A DNA stretch of 33,369 nt from Tannerellaceae bacterium (lineage in GTDB: Bacteria > Bacteroidota > Bacteroidia > Bacteroidales > Tannerellaceae), in contig JAJQFE010000066.1 of assembly GCA_021201295.1 (NCBI GenBank), positions 41,501-74,869 on the forward strand, read 5' to 3'. Position 1 is the first letter of the stretch; the number at the start of each line of letters is the position of its first letter. The notes below the pieces were generated by a model, which saw nothing but the letters and a program-made list of their open reading frames with translations, was not told the origin of the DNA and searched no databases. Both the position numbers and the translations under genes were made by a program. Positions 9,380-18,032 of the stretch are shown here, in pieces.

Positions 9380-11181
9380 TTAGTTTTGTTTGTTGTGTCT
9401 TTTCCGTTCATTTTCATCCAGCAGGATTTTACGCATTCGCATATAGTTCGGAGTGATCTCCACATACTCATCCGCTTTAATGTATTCCAGCGCATCTTCT
9501 AAACTAAACACTACCGGTGGAGCTAAAGCTGTTTTTTCATCCGAGCCGGAAGCACGCATATTGGTTAGTTTTTTAGATTTAGTTACATTGACTACCAAAT
9601 CTCCTTCTTTGGAGTGTTCTCCTACTACCTGACCTGCATATACTTCCTCCTGTGGTGAAATAAAAAACCGGCCCCGGGATTGCAGATTATTTAATGCATA
9701 GGCAAAGGCTGTTCCGGTTTCCATTACGATAATAGAGCCGTTTAGCCTTTTTTCTATTTCACCTTTCCAGGGTTGATATTCCAGGAATCTGTGAGCCATA
9801 ATGGCTTCTCCGGCAGATGCAGTTAAGACTGCATTGTTTAATCCTATAATACCACGGGAAGGAATAATAAATTCCAGATGCATGCGGTCATTTTTACCTT
9901 CCATCATGGTCATTTTACCTTTACGTTTGGTAACCATATCTATGATCCGGCTGGAATATTCCTCCGGAAGGTTAATTGTTAGTTGTTCTACCGGTTCACA
10001 TTTTACTCCGTTGATCTCTTTGACAATAACCTGTGGTTGTCCTACCTGCAATTCATAGCCTTCTCTTCGCATGGTTTCAATCAGGACAGAAAGATGTAAT
10101 ACACCGCGGCCAAATACCAGCCAGGAATCTGCAGAATCCGTAGGTACTACCCGGAGAGCAAAATTTTTATCCAGTTCTTTCTGCAATCTTTCATAAATGT
10201 GATGGGAGGTTACATACTTACCATCTTTACCGAAGAAGGGAGAATTATTGATGGTGAACAGCATAGACATGGTAGGTTCATCAATGGCAATAGTTGGTAG
10301 AGGTTCCGGCTCATTTATATCACAAATGGATTCTCCGATCTCAAACCCATCAATTCCGATAAGGGCACATATATCTCCGGATTTAACAGATGAGACTTTT
10401 TCCGTCCTAATCCTTTAAACACGTTGATCTCCTTTATACGTGATTTTACCATGCTTCCATCCCGTTTGCAAAGCATAACATCCTGCCCTTCCTTCAATTC
10501 TCCTCTGTGTACCCGGCCTACAGCTATACGGCCTACATATTTGGAGAAATCCAGGGAGGTAATCAACATTTGGGGAGTTCCTTCCAATATTTCCGGAGCA
10601 GGAATGTACTCAATAATAGCATCTAATAATGAATAGATATGAGTTTCAGGTTTTTTCCAGTCCAATGACATCCAGCCCTGTTTGGCAGAACCATAAATCG
10701 TCGGGAAATCCAATTGTTCTTCAGTAGCATCCAAACTAAACATCAGGTCAAAGACCATTTCCTGGACTTCTGATGGACGGCAGTTTGGCTTATCCACTTT
10801 ATTAATAACTACAATCGGCTTTAGGCCTAACTGAATAGCTTTTTGTAATACGAAACGGGTCTGTGGCATAGGGCCTTCAAAGGCATCTACTAATAGTAGA
10901 CAGCCGTCAGCCATGTTAAGTACACGTTCTACTTCTCCTCCGAAGTCAGCGTGTCCCGGAGTATCTATAATATTGATTTTATAACCTTTGTATTCAATGG
11001 ATACATTTTTTGCCAGGATGGTTATCCCTCTTTCACGTTCCAGGTCGTTGCTGTCTAAAAACTGATCCAGGTCATCATGCCCTTCTCTAAAAAGTTTTCC
11101 GGCTAGTAGCATTTTGTCAACGAGCGTTGTTTTTCCGTGATCCACGTGTGCGATAATCGCAATATTCCTAATCTTTTGCAT
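9380..11181 (-). pseudogene. typA: TypA/BipA ribosome-associated GTPase gene, interrupted by one frameshift
   Basis: BipA is a translational GTPase that binds the 70S ribosome and helps 50S assembly and stress adaptation. The N-terminal piece (from ATG 11181) has all the G motifs: AHVDHGKTTLVD, the switch I segment [15 protein letters not shown] and NKVDKP. It reaches domain II (INVFKGLGRKK) and then leaves frame and stops at 10315. The correct frame resumes with VSSVKSGDICALIGIDGF and runs through the EF-G-like and BipA-specific C-terminal domains to TAA at 9380. The break lies at a run of five A (minus strand; T-run 10397-10401); one extra A would restore a 600-residue protein of normal length. 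As read, only the G domain and part of domain II would be made, unless ribosomes slip at AAA AAG. A sequencing error is a serious possibility because the rest is perfectly conserved. Confidence 0.9.
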
Positions 11182-11248
11182 TGAGACTAATTTAGTAGGC
11201 TATAAATTTATAACAATTTCCCCGGCTGGCAAAAAAGTGACTAAAAGT

Positions 11249-11279
11249 ATTGATAATCAAAAACGAATGTCTATCTTTG
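11249..11279 (+). promoter_or_regulatory. rpsO promoter
   Basis: ATTG (11249-11252), 19 bases, then TATCTTTG (11272-11279), which is an exact -7 box with a near-consensus -33 box at ideal spacing. The predicted start of transcription is about 45 bases upstream of the ATG. Confidence 0.7.
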
Positions 11280-11329
11280 CGCCCACTTACAATAACATAG
11301 TATTAATTTATTAAAGTAAAAGAAGAATC

Positions 11330-11599
11330 ATGTATTTAGATTCAGCTAAAAAGAAAGAAATCTTTGAGAAGTACGGAAAGTCTAACACTGATACTGGATC
11401 TCCTGAGAGCCAGATAGCATTGTTTTCCTACCGTATTTCTTGTTTGACTGAACATTTGAAGTCAAATCATAAAGATTATAGCACTGCAAGATCCCTTAAA
11501 ATGTTAGTAGGTAAACGTCGTCGTTTATTAGATTATCTGGTCCGTAAGGATATTAACAGATATCGTGCTATTATTAAGGAACTGGGATTAAGAAAGTAA
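11330..11599 (+). CDS. rpsO: 30S ribosomal protein S15
   Basis: S15 binds the central domain of 16S rRNA early in 30S assembly and contacts 23S rRNA in the 70S ribosome. The 89-residue length is exactly that of the family. Conserved motifs are TGSPESQIALFSYRI (about 22-36), HLKSNHKDYSTARSLKMLVGKR and the C-terminal RRLLDYLVRKDINRYR. It is divergent from typA, an arrangement I know from other Bacteroidales, and is flanked by its own promoter and terminator. It looks intact. Confidence 0.98.
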   Translation: MYLDSAKKKEIFEKYGKSNTDTGSPESQIALFSYRISCLTEHLKSNHKDYSTARSLKMLVGKRRRLLDYLVRKDINRYRAIIKELGLRK

Positions 11600-11622
11600 A
11601 AATTCCTTCTCCGGAAGTTTTG

Positions 11623-11656
11623 AAAGAGGTTGTCCTGTTATAGAACAACCTCTTTT
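11623..11656 (+). terminator. rpsO terminator
   Basis: The stem AAAGAGGTTGT pairs with ACAACCTCTTT, with an 11-base loop and a T-run, and starts 24 bases after the rpsO stop. Confidence 0.88.
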
Positions 11657-11670
11657 TGTATCTTTATATT

Positions 11671-11701
11671 ATTGGAAAGATAAAATATTAATGTAAATTT
11701 G
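11671..11701 (+). promoter_or_regulatory. Promoter of the XRE-cupin / acyl-CoA synthetase unit
   Basis: ATTG (11671-11674), 19 bases, then TAAATTTG (11694-11701). This repeats the geometry of the rpsO promoter, including the A in the first -33 position. The -7 box ends 57 bases before the ATG. Confidence 0.65.
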
Positions 11702-11758
11702 CCCTCATACGTTACAGATTATAAAATAAATGCAGTTTTTAATACTTAACTCTAACTT

Positions 11759-12340
11759 ATGGGAACCAATAAAATTATCGGATCGAAAATTAAAGGGATC
11801 CGGGAATCTAAACAACTTACCTTAGATAAAGTCGCTGACCATGCGGGCTTAAGTATCGAGCAGGTTGCGAGAATAGAGAGTGATAAGGATTTCCCCTCAT
11901 TAGCTCCCCTTATAAAAATAGCCCGTGTGCTGGGAGTGCGTTTAGGTACTTTTCTGGATGACCAGACAGAACTTGGACCAGTTATATACAGAAAAAAGGA
12001 TAGTACGGGAAAAAATACTATCCGGTTTAGTAATAATTCGCCGGTTATGCGTAAACATATGGAGTATCATGCTTTATCTCAGGATAAGTCTGGTCGTCAT
12101 ATGGAACCATTTCTGATTGATATAGCCCCGGCTTCAGATGTGGATTTTATTTTATCTACGCATGAAGGTGAAGAGTTTATTTATGTGTTGGATGGGATTG
12201 TGGAAATAAACTATGGAAAAGAGGTATATATACTGGAAGAGGGAGATAGTATTTACTATGATTCCATTGTTGCTCATCACGTACATGCCGGAAATGGGGG
12301 TACAGCTAAAATCCTGGGTGTAATCTATACTCCTTATTGA
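11759..12340 (+). CDS. XRE-family transcriptional regulator with C-terminal cupin domain
   Basis: A 193-residue two-domain regulator. Residues about 8-66 form an XRE helix-turn-helix (IKGIRESKQLTLDKVADHAG, then SIEQVARIESDKDFPSL). Residues about 118-190 form a cupin barrel (EGEEFIYVLDGIVEINYG, LEEGDSIYYDSIVAHHVHA), usually the ligand sensor in this class. It lies 19 bases upstream of an AMP-forming acyl-CoA synthetase, a pairing seen widely in Bacteroidales. From this I infer that it controls that gene in response to a fatty acid, an acyl-CoA or a related small molecule. The ATG follows a good promoter and the coding frame is intact, in contrast with its partner. The ligand and operator are unknown. 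Confidence 0.88.
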   Translation: MGTNKIIGSKIKGIRESKQLTLDKVADHAGLSIEQVARIESDKDFPSLAPLIKIARVLGVRLGTFLDDQTELGPVIYRKKDSTGKNTIRFSNNSPVMRKHMEYHALSQDKSGRHMEPFLIDIAPASDVDFILSTHEGEEFIYVLDGIVEINYGKEVYILEEGDSIYYDSIVAHHVHAGNGGTAKILGVIYTPY

Positions 12341-12359
12341 TCTAAACCGATTATATACT

Positions 12360-14013
12360 ATGGAACTGCAGGAAAAGACATTAGGACAATGGTTGGAGCA
12401 CTGGGCGGAAACTACACCGGATAAAGAATATTTGGTTTATTCGGACAGAAATCTGCGTTTTACCTGGAAAGAATTTAACGACCGGGTGGATAAGATGGCA
12501 AAAGGTCTTCTCTCCATTGGTGTTAAGAAGGGTACACATGTGGAAATCTGGGCTACGAATGTCCCGGACTGGCTAACCTTTTTATATGCGGGAGCTAAGA
12601 TCGGTGCCGTACTGGTGACTGTAAATACCAATTATAAACAGCATGAGTTAGAATATCTGATGGAAAATGTGGATATCCATACGTTGTGTATAACGGAAGG
12701 AGTATTTGATGGTAGCTATGTCGATATGGTCTATATGATGCTCCCTGAATTAAAAAATTTCCAACGTGGATTTCTGAAGAGTGAGCGTTTTCCGGAAATG
12801 AAAAACGTGGCGTATATAGGGCAGGAAAAGTTTCGGGGAATGTATAATACTCCGGAATTACTTCTTTTGGGAACCAATGTGAGTGATGAGAAACTGACAG
12901 CGGTGAAAAAAAAGAGTTAGTTGTTATGATGTAGTAAATATGCAATATACTTCCGGCACAACAGGTTTTCCGAAAGGAGTGATGTTAACTCACTATAATA
13001 TCGCTAATAATGGTTACTTTACCGGGGAGGGTATGAAATTTACTTCGGCAGATAAACTCTGTTGCTGTGTCCCTCTTTTCCACTGTTTTGGAGTGGTTCT
13101 GGCAAGTATGAATGCTCTGACTCATGGATGTACGCAGGTGATGGTTGAGAGATTTGATCCGTTGGTGGTATTAGCCTCTGTCCATAAAGAAAGATGTACT
13201 GCTTTATATGGGGTTCCTACGATGTTTATTGCGGAGTTGAATCATCCTATGTTTGATATGTTTGATGTCTCTTCTCTACGTACCGGAATTATGGCCGGTG
13301 CTCTTTGTTCGGTAGAATTAATGCGGGCAGTGACTGAGAAATTACATATTACCTATATTACAAGTGTATATGGTCTGACAGAGAGCTCTCCCGGTATGAC
13401 ACATACGACTTTAGCAGAAAGTTTTGAAGAGCGTTGTACTACAGTAGGGAAAGAATATCCTTTTACTGAAGTCCGGGTAATAGATCCTGAAACAGGAGAG
13501 GATTGTCCTATCGGGGTGCAAGGTGAAATTTGTTGCCGGGGTTATCTGGTAATGAAAGGATATTATAAAAATCCTCAGGCTACAGCAGAAGTAATCGATA
13601 AAGACGGTTGGCTGCATAGTGGAGACCTGGGTATCAAAGATGAAAATGGTAATTATCGTATAACCGGACGTATTAAAGACATGATCATCCGGGGAGGGGA
13701 AAATATTTATCCCCGTGAAGTAGAAGAGTTTCTGTATCATTTGGAAGGAGTGCAGGATGTTTAGGTAGTAGGAGTGACTTCTAAAAAATATGGAGAAGAG
13801 GTAGGGGCATTTATTATTCTGAAAGATGGAGTAATCATGACGGAGGAAATCGTGAAAGACTTTTGCCGTGGTAAAATTGCCCGTCATAAAATACCTAAGT
13901 ATGTATTTTTTGTTGACAAGTATCCTCTGGCAGGTAGTGGTAAGATACAAAAATTTAAACTGAGAGATATGAGCCTGGAACTATTGGTACAAAAAGGGAT
14001 TATTCCTGTTTAG
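12360..14013 (+). pseudogene. AMP-forming acyl-CoA synthetase, broken by a frameshift and an amber codon
   Basis: This enzyme class activates a carboxylic acid, usually a fatty acid, with ATP and couples it to CoA. Joined together, the pieces give a normal 550-residue ANL-superfamily protein. Its signatures are [13 protein letters not shown] (phosphate loop), [40 protein letters not shown] (shown as the A8 hinge motif) and the C-terminal catalytic Lys in PLAGSGKIQK. Two lesions split it. A run of eight A at 12906-12913 has one base too many, so the first frame ends at 12920 after VKKKS while [10 protein letters not shown] continues in the next frame. At 13762-13764 a TAG lies in frame between GVQDV and VVGVTSKKYG, where homologues usually have Gln (CAG to TAG). 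As read, no piece holds the whole active site. The true stop is also TAG. Confidence 0.88.
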
Positions 14014-14041
14014 GAACCGGCTTTTTATAAATATCATTCAT

Positions 14042-14092
14042 AAAAAGAAGCCCATACAGGAATATCTAAAATTCCTGTATGGGCTTCTTTTT
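14042..14092. terminator. Long bidirectional terminator
   Basis: A stem of about 22 bases (AAAAAGAAGCCCATACAGGAA with its complement) closes a short loop of about six bases (ATCTAA), with T-runs in both directions. It separates the acyl-CoA synthetase (+) from the VOC gene (-) and can serve both. Confidence 0.92.
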
Positions 14093-14106
14093 AATACTTC
14101 ATCCGG

Positions 14107-14484
14107 TTAAGATTCTGAATGTAGCCCTATCCGGCTACCCTCACAGTCCAGGAATATGCCAAAATAACCTCTTTTTTCTGCTTCGATTTTTGTTTTTGGA
14201 ACAAGGGTCTTACCTCCGTTTTCTTCTATCATCCGGAAAGTTTGATCTATATTCTGACAATTCAGGCTGATAAATATACCCTGGTCAGAGGGACGAAATT
14301 CTATTTCAGATGTCCACGAGATGGCTCCGGGACATTTTCCCTCTTCTGCCGGGAAAAAGGCCATTTTTTCATTTTCTCCATTCATCACCGTCATTTCTAC
14401 CTCCAAAATACATTTGTAAAATGTAACAGCTCTCTCAAATTGAGTTGCAGGAATCTCAAAAAATACAATTAAACTTTTCATCAT
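14107..14484 (-). CDS. VOC-fold protein (glyoxalase / bleomycin resistance superfamily)
   Basis: A 125-residue protein with the two beta-alpha-beta-beta-beta modules of the vicinal oxygen chelate fold: IVFFEIPATQFERAVTFYK at the start, GIFISLNCQNIDQTFRMIEE in the middle and GYFGIFLDCEGSRIGLHS at the end. The fold covers metal-dependent lyases, dioxygenases and binding proteins, and no substrate can be named. It follows the AraC regulator after 67 bases on the same strand, so the two probably form one unit. ATG at 14484 or the next codon (MMK) could start it. The frame is intact. Confidence 0.82.
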   Translation of the reverse strand: MMKSLIVFFEIPATQFERAVTFYKCILEVEMTVMNGENEKMAFFPAEEGKCPGAISWTSEIEFRPSDQGIFISLNCQNIDQTFRMIEENGGKTLVPKTKIEAEKRGYFGIFLDCEGSRIGLHSES

Positions 14485-14551
14485 AAAGAATTTAAATGAA
14501 TAAAACTGATTTGATTTTTACAACAACAAAAGTAAAGAGGAATAACCTTTT

Positions 14552-15376
14552 TTATTTGTAAAGAAAGGACATAGGGTCAGAATCTGCGAAATAATCAGAA
14601 TAAGAAATCCATGCTGTTTTATATTGAGTTGGCGTATATCCGGAAAAACGTTTGAATTCTTTGGTCAGATGTGCCTGGTCATAATAACCTGCCTGAAATG
14701 CTAAGTCCGTAAACAGGATACTTGGTTGATTATGTAGAATATGTAATGTTCTCTGAAACCGGAGAATCCGGAGAAATTCTTTTGGATTGATCCCAACATA
14801 TTCATTAAATATTCTTTTATATTGTTTCGTGCTAAAACAGGAAGCACTGGCAAGTTGAAATGTTTTTGTTTCCGGTTGAATCTTGGCCATCAGAAGGGAA
14901 TACTGCAATCTTTTAAAGTAATGGTCCTGATCCGTAATAAGTCGTTTTAGGAGAAAGGCTTCTATCAAAAGGATACATGTCCGGATATCTTCCGTATCCA
15001 TGATTTTTTCTTCCAGTTCTTCTAATTTCTTGTCTCCCATACAATCGACCGGAATGGTACGATTCAGAAAATCCAGCATCGATAAATTGAAGAATGCTCT
15101 TGCCCCATAGGGATGAAAAGAGACTGCGATCATTTTTATAGTTCCGGTTAAAGTGAGTTCATTATACGTATTGGTTTGTCCACCAATGAAGGTACGGGGT
15201 TGCCAGCCTTTTTCAGTGTGGGAAAAAGCCCGGTTAGCCCGGTAAAAGATCAGTTGCATATATCCTGTAGGAAGTATTCTTTCTGTTTCGTTTATTATCT
15301 TTTCTGTTTCTAATACCCAGTAGTATGAAACAAACGGTTTGAGAGGATCGGAAGGAGATATGATCTGATATTTCAT
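14552..15376 (-). CDS. AraC-family transcriptional regulator
   Basis: A 274-residue regulator. The N-terminal part (about 1-110) has the pattern of AraC proteins with a DUF6597-type sensor: LKPFVSYYWVLE, ILPTGYMQLIFYR, FIGGQTNTY and VSFHPYGARAFF. The C-terminal DNA-binding domain (about 172-253) has two helix-turn-helices, with the signature DLAFQAGYYDQAHLTKEFKR and the closing GYTPTQYK. The VOC gene follows on the same strand and is the obvious target or partner. The effector is unknown. The start is set by the ATG at 15376 behind a candidate promoter. Confidence 0.9.
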   Translation of the reverse strand: MKYQIISPSDPLKPFVSYYWVLETEKIINETERILPTGYMQLIFYRANRAFSHTEKGWQPRTFIGGQTNTYNELTLTGTIKMIAVSFHPYGARAFFNLSMLDFLNRTIPVDCMGDKKLEELEEKIMDTEDIRTCILLIEAFLLKRLITDQDHYFKRLQYSLLMAKIQPETKTFQLASASCFSTKQYKRIFNEYVGINPKEFLRILRFQRTLHILHNQPSILFTDLAFQAGYYDQAHLTKEFKRFSGYTPTQYKTAWISYSDYFADSDPMSFLYK

Positions 15377-15401
15377 TCGTGGAAATTAATTGTCTGACTA
15401 A

Positions 15402-15409
15402 CAAATATA
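15402..15409 (-). promoter_or_regulatory. Candidate promoter of the AraC-VOC unit, -7 box
   Basis: The minus strand reads TATATTTG, an exact TAnnTTTG, 25 bases before the AraC ATG. No TTTG-like -33 box is at the right distance. Confidence 0.45.
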
Positions 15410-15515
15410 GATATAGTTTTCTATAGTTTTTTTGTAAAAAAAGGACATGAAGGTGAGAGTTAAGATTATGACATCAGTTATAACGCTTTTTAATGAAAGG
15501 TTGCAATTAATTATC

Positions 15516-15523
15516 TACCTTTG
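15516..15523 (+). promoter_or_regulatory. Candidate ahcY promoter, -7 box
   Basis: TACCTTTG is an exact -7 box, 37 bases before the ahcY ATG. The -33 region is not recognisable. Confidence 0.5.
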
Positions 15524-15560
15524 TATTCCACTAATTGGTAACTTAATTATTAATCTATAA

Positions 15561-16979
15561 ATGTCACAATTATTCTCCAATGACCTGCCTTATAAAGTGG
15601 CAGATATAAGTTTGGCTGAATTTGGCCGTAAAGAAATTGAGATAGCAGAGCACGAAATGCCGGGATTGATGGCAATCCGTAAAAAATATGCCGGACAGAA
15701 ACTGTTGCAGGGAGCCCGGATTATGGGTTCTTTACATATGACTATCCAGACTGCCGTATTGATAGAGACTTTAGTTGATCTGGGTGCGGATGTTCGATGG
15801 GCAAGTTGTAATATATTTTCCACACAGGATCATGCAGCGGCAGCTATTGCTGCTACAGGAGTACCTGTTTTTGCCTGGAAAGGTGAAACGTTGGAGGAAT
15901 ATTGGTGGTGTACGGATATGGCCTTGCGCTTCCCGGAAGATAAAGGACCTCATCTGATTGTGGATGATGGAGGAGATGCTTCCTTATTAGTGCATATGGG
16001 ATATCGTGCCGAGAATGATGCAGAAACGATTAACCGGAAAGGAAGCAATCACGAAGAACAGGTTATTCTGGATACATTATACCGCATTTTATCTGAAGAT
16101 AATGGACGTTGGCATCGTATGATTGCAGAAATGAAAGGTGTTTCAGAAGAGACGACTACAGGTGTACATCGTTTGTATCAGATGATGGAAAAAGGAGAAT
16201 TACTTATTCCTGCTATTAATGTTAATGATTCGGTGACTAAATCTAAATTTGATAATTTGTATGGTTGCCGGGAGTCTTTAGCGGATGGTATAAAACGGGC
16301 TACCGATATAATGATCGCCGGTAAAGTGATCGTTGTAGCCGGTTATGGCGATGTAGGAAAAGGGTGTGCCTACTCTATGCGTTCGTATGGTGCCCGGGTG
16401 ATTGTAACTGAGATTGACCCGATCTGTGCTTTACAGGCAGCAATGGAAGGTTTTGAGGTTACTACTATGGAAGAAGCGGTAAAAGAAGGAAATATTTTTG
16501 TGACTACTACGGGAAACCGGGATATCATCACCATTGATCATATGGTAGCTATGAAGGATCAGGCGATTATCTGTAATATCGGACATTTTGATAATGAAAT
16601 CCAGGTGGATAAACTGGTAAATTATCCTGGTATAAAACATGTTAATATCAAACCACAGGTGGATAAGTATACTTTTTCCTCTGGTAATTCAGTTTTTTTA
16701 CTTGCCGAAGGCCGTTTGGTAAATTTAGGTTGTGCAACAGGTCATCCTTCTTTCGTGATGAGTAATTCATTTACTAATCAGGTGTTAGCCCAGATTGATC
16801 TTTGGGAAAAGGAATATGAAATAGGCGTATACCGTTTACCTAAGTATCTGGATGAAGAAGTGGCACGCCTCCATCTGGAAAGAATTGGAGTAAGATTAAC
16901 TTCTCTGACACAAGAACAGGCAGATTATATTGGTGTACCTGTAGCAGGGCCTTATAAAGCAGAACACTATAGATATTAA
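15561..16979 (+). CDS. ahcY: S-adenosyl-L-homocysteine hydrolase (adenosylhomocysteinase)
   Basis: This cytoplasmic NAD-dependent tetramer splits S-adenosylhomocysteine into adenosine and homocysteine, which removes the product inhibitor of methyltransferases and feeds the methyl cycle. It is 472 residues, the long bacterial form. Visible landmarks are [22 protein letters not shown] at the start, the hinge and catalytic region [20 protein letters not shown], the Rossmann motif [20 protein letters not shown] with the acidic TEIDP that binds the NAD ribose, and the C-terminal [10 protein letters not shown] that reaches into a neighbouring subunit. The gene is intact, with a promoter box before it and a terminator after it. 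Confidence 0.97.
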   Translation: MSQLFSNDLPYKVADISLAEFGRKEIEIAEHEMPGLMAIRKKYAGQKLLQGARIMGSLHMTIQTAVLIETLVDLGADVRWASCNIFSTQDHAAAAIAATGVPVFAWKGETLEEYWWCTDMALRFPEDKGPHLIVDDGGDASLLVHMGYRAENDAETINRKGSNHEEQVILDTLYRILSEDNGRWHRMIAEMKGVSEETTTGVHRLYQMMEKGELLIPAINVNDSVTKSKFDNLYGCRESLADGIKRATDIMIAGKVIVVAGYGDVGKGCAYSMRSYGARVIVTEIDPICALQAAMEGFEVTTMEEAVKEGNIFVTTTGNRDIITIDHMVAMKDQAIICNIGHFDNEIQVDKLVNYPGIKHVNIKPQVDKYTFSSGNSVFLLAEGRLVNLGCATGHPSFVMSNSFTNQVLAQIDLWEKEYEIGVYRLPKYLDEEVARLHLERIGVRLTSLTQEQADYIGVPVAGPYKAEHYRY

Positions 16980-16984
16980 TATAG

Positions 16985-17014
16985 AAAAAGCCGGATTTCT
17001 ATATCTGGCTTTTT
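16985..17014 (+). terminator. ahcY terminator
   Basis: AAAAAGCCGGA pairs with TCTGGCTTTTT (one G-T pair) over an eight-base loop and ends in a T-run, six bases after the stop codon. It should uncouple ahcY from the glycosyltransferase gene that follows. Confidence 0.8.
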
Positions 17015-17039
17015 AATAGTTTTATATAAATAGAGTAAT

Positions 17040-18032
17040 ATGCCTTACTTATCTCTGATCATTCCTGTTTATAATCGTCCCTATGAGGTGGAGGAACTTT
17101 TGGAAAGTTTAACCCGTCAAACGGTGAAAGATTTTGAAGTGATTCTTGTAGAGGATGGCTCAGAGATCCCCTGTGAAAAAGAATTTGAACGGTATAGAAA
17201 CCAGTTGACCCTCTCTTACTATTATATTCCTAATGGAGGTCCGGGACAGGCAAGAAATTTTGGTGTAATGAAAGCCACAGGGACTTACTTAGTTGTTCTT
17301 GATTCGGATTGTATTCTTCCTGAGGGGTATATTTGTGCAGTATTGGAAGAATTGAGAACTAAAAATGCAGATGCCTTTGGTGGACCAGACCGGGCCTCTG
17401 ACGCTTTTACTCCTGTTCAAAAAGCTATTAATTATTCTATGACCTCCTTTTTTACTACCGGCGGCATACGTGGTGGTAAAAAAGAGTTAGATAAATTTTA
17501 TCCTCGTAGTTTTAATATGGGGATACGGAAAAGTGTATATGAGAGATTAGGTGGATTTTCAAAAATGCGCTTTGGGGAGGATATTGATTTTAGTATCCGT
17601 ATTTATAAAGCAGGCTATAAGGTGTGTCTATTTTCTACGGCTTGGGTATATCATAAACGGCGTACGGATTGGAAAAAATTTTTCCGGCAGGTTTTTAATT
17701 CGGGTATTGCCCGTATTAATTTATACAGAAAATATCCGGATTCTTTAAAATTAGTTCATTTATTGCCAGCTCTTTTTACGCTTGGAGTCATTTTCTTTTT
17801 AATAGGTTCTCTGTTTTATATAGTTAGTCTTTTTCCTCTTTTTTTATATACATGTTTGGTATTTGCTGATTCCGGCATAAAAAATAAGAGCTTCACTATC
17901 GGTTTTTTGTCTGTTATTTCTTCCTACATTCAATTAGTGGGCTATGGTTGTGGCTTTTTATCCGGATTCTGGAACCGGGTTATATTACGTAAAGGAGAAT
18001 TTGCAGCATTTGAAAAGACTTTCTATAAATAA
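17040..18032 (+). CDS. Family 2 glycosyltransferase with C-terminal membrane segments
   Basis: A 330-residue inverting glycosyltransferase. The N-terminal GT-A domain starts at once (LSLIIPVYNRPYEVEELL), with VEDGSE and the metal-binding DSD at residues 88-90. The acceptor-side motif GEDIDFSIR is at about 179-187, and HKRRTDWKKFFRQ follows. Two or three hydrophobic segments between about 222 and 310 anchor it in the inner membrane with the catalytic part in the cytoplasm. The donor and acceptor cannot be named. It points toward the polysaccharide operon and its stop codon abuts that of the UDP-sugar dehydrogenase with no base between them. It may therefore serve the same glycan, although it is transcribed separately. 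Confidence 0.87.
   Translation: MPYLSLIIPVYNRPYEVEELLESLTRQTVKDFEVILVEDGSEIPCEKEFERYRNQLTLSYYYIPNGGPGQARNFGVMKATGTYLVVLDSDCILPEGYICAVLEELRTKNADAFGGPDRASDAFTPVQKAINYSMTSFFTTGGIRGGKKELDKFYPRSFNMGIRKSVYERLGGFSKMRFGEDIDFSIRIYKAGYKVCLFSTAWVYHKRRTDWKKFFRQVFNSGIARINLYRKYPDSLKLVHLLPALFTLGVIFFLIGSLFYIVSLFPLFLYTCLVFADSGIKNKSFTIGFLSVISSYIQLVGYGCGFLSGFWNRVILRKGEFAAFEKTFYK

Noticed and set aside
13762-13764. TAG as a programmed recoding site such as pyrrolysine or selenocysteine-like insertion
   Set aside because: No downstream structure is evident, the enzyme family has no such residue, and the same gene already carries a frameshift. Simple decay is more economical; the genome-wide test is listed as a finding.
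12940-13764. The middle part of the acyl-CoA synthetase as an independent short enzyme
   Set aside because: It lacks the C-terminal catalytic Lys domain and the N-terminal part, both of which are present in frame-shifted or post-stop pieces next to it.
13411-13950. Open frame of 179 codons on the minus strand across the acyl-CoA synthetase
   Set aside because: It mirrors the strong codon bias of the sense gene and has no domain, promoter or signal. It is an antisense shadow.
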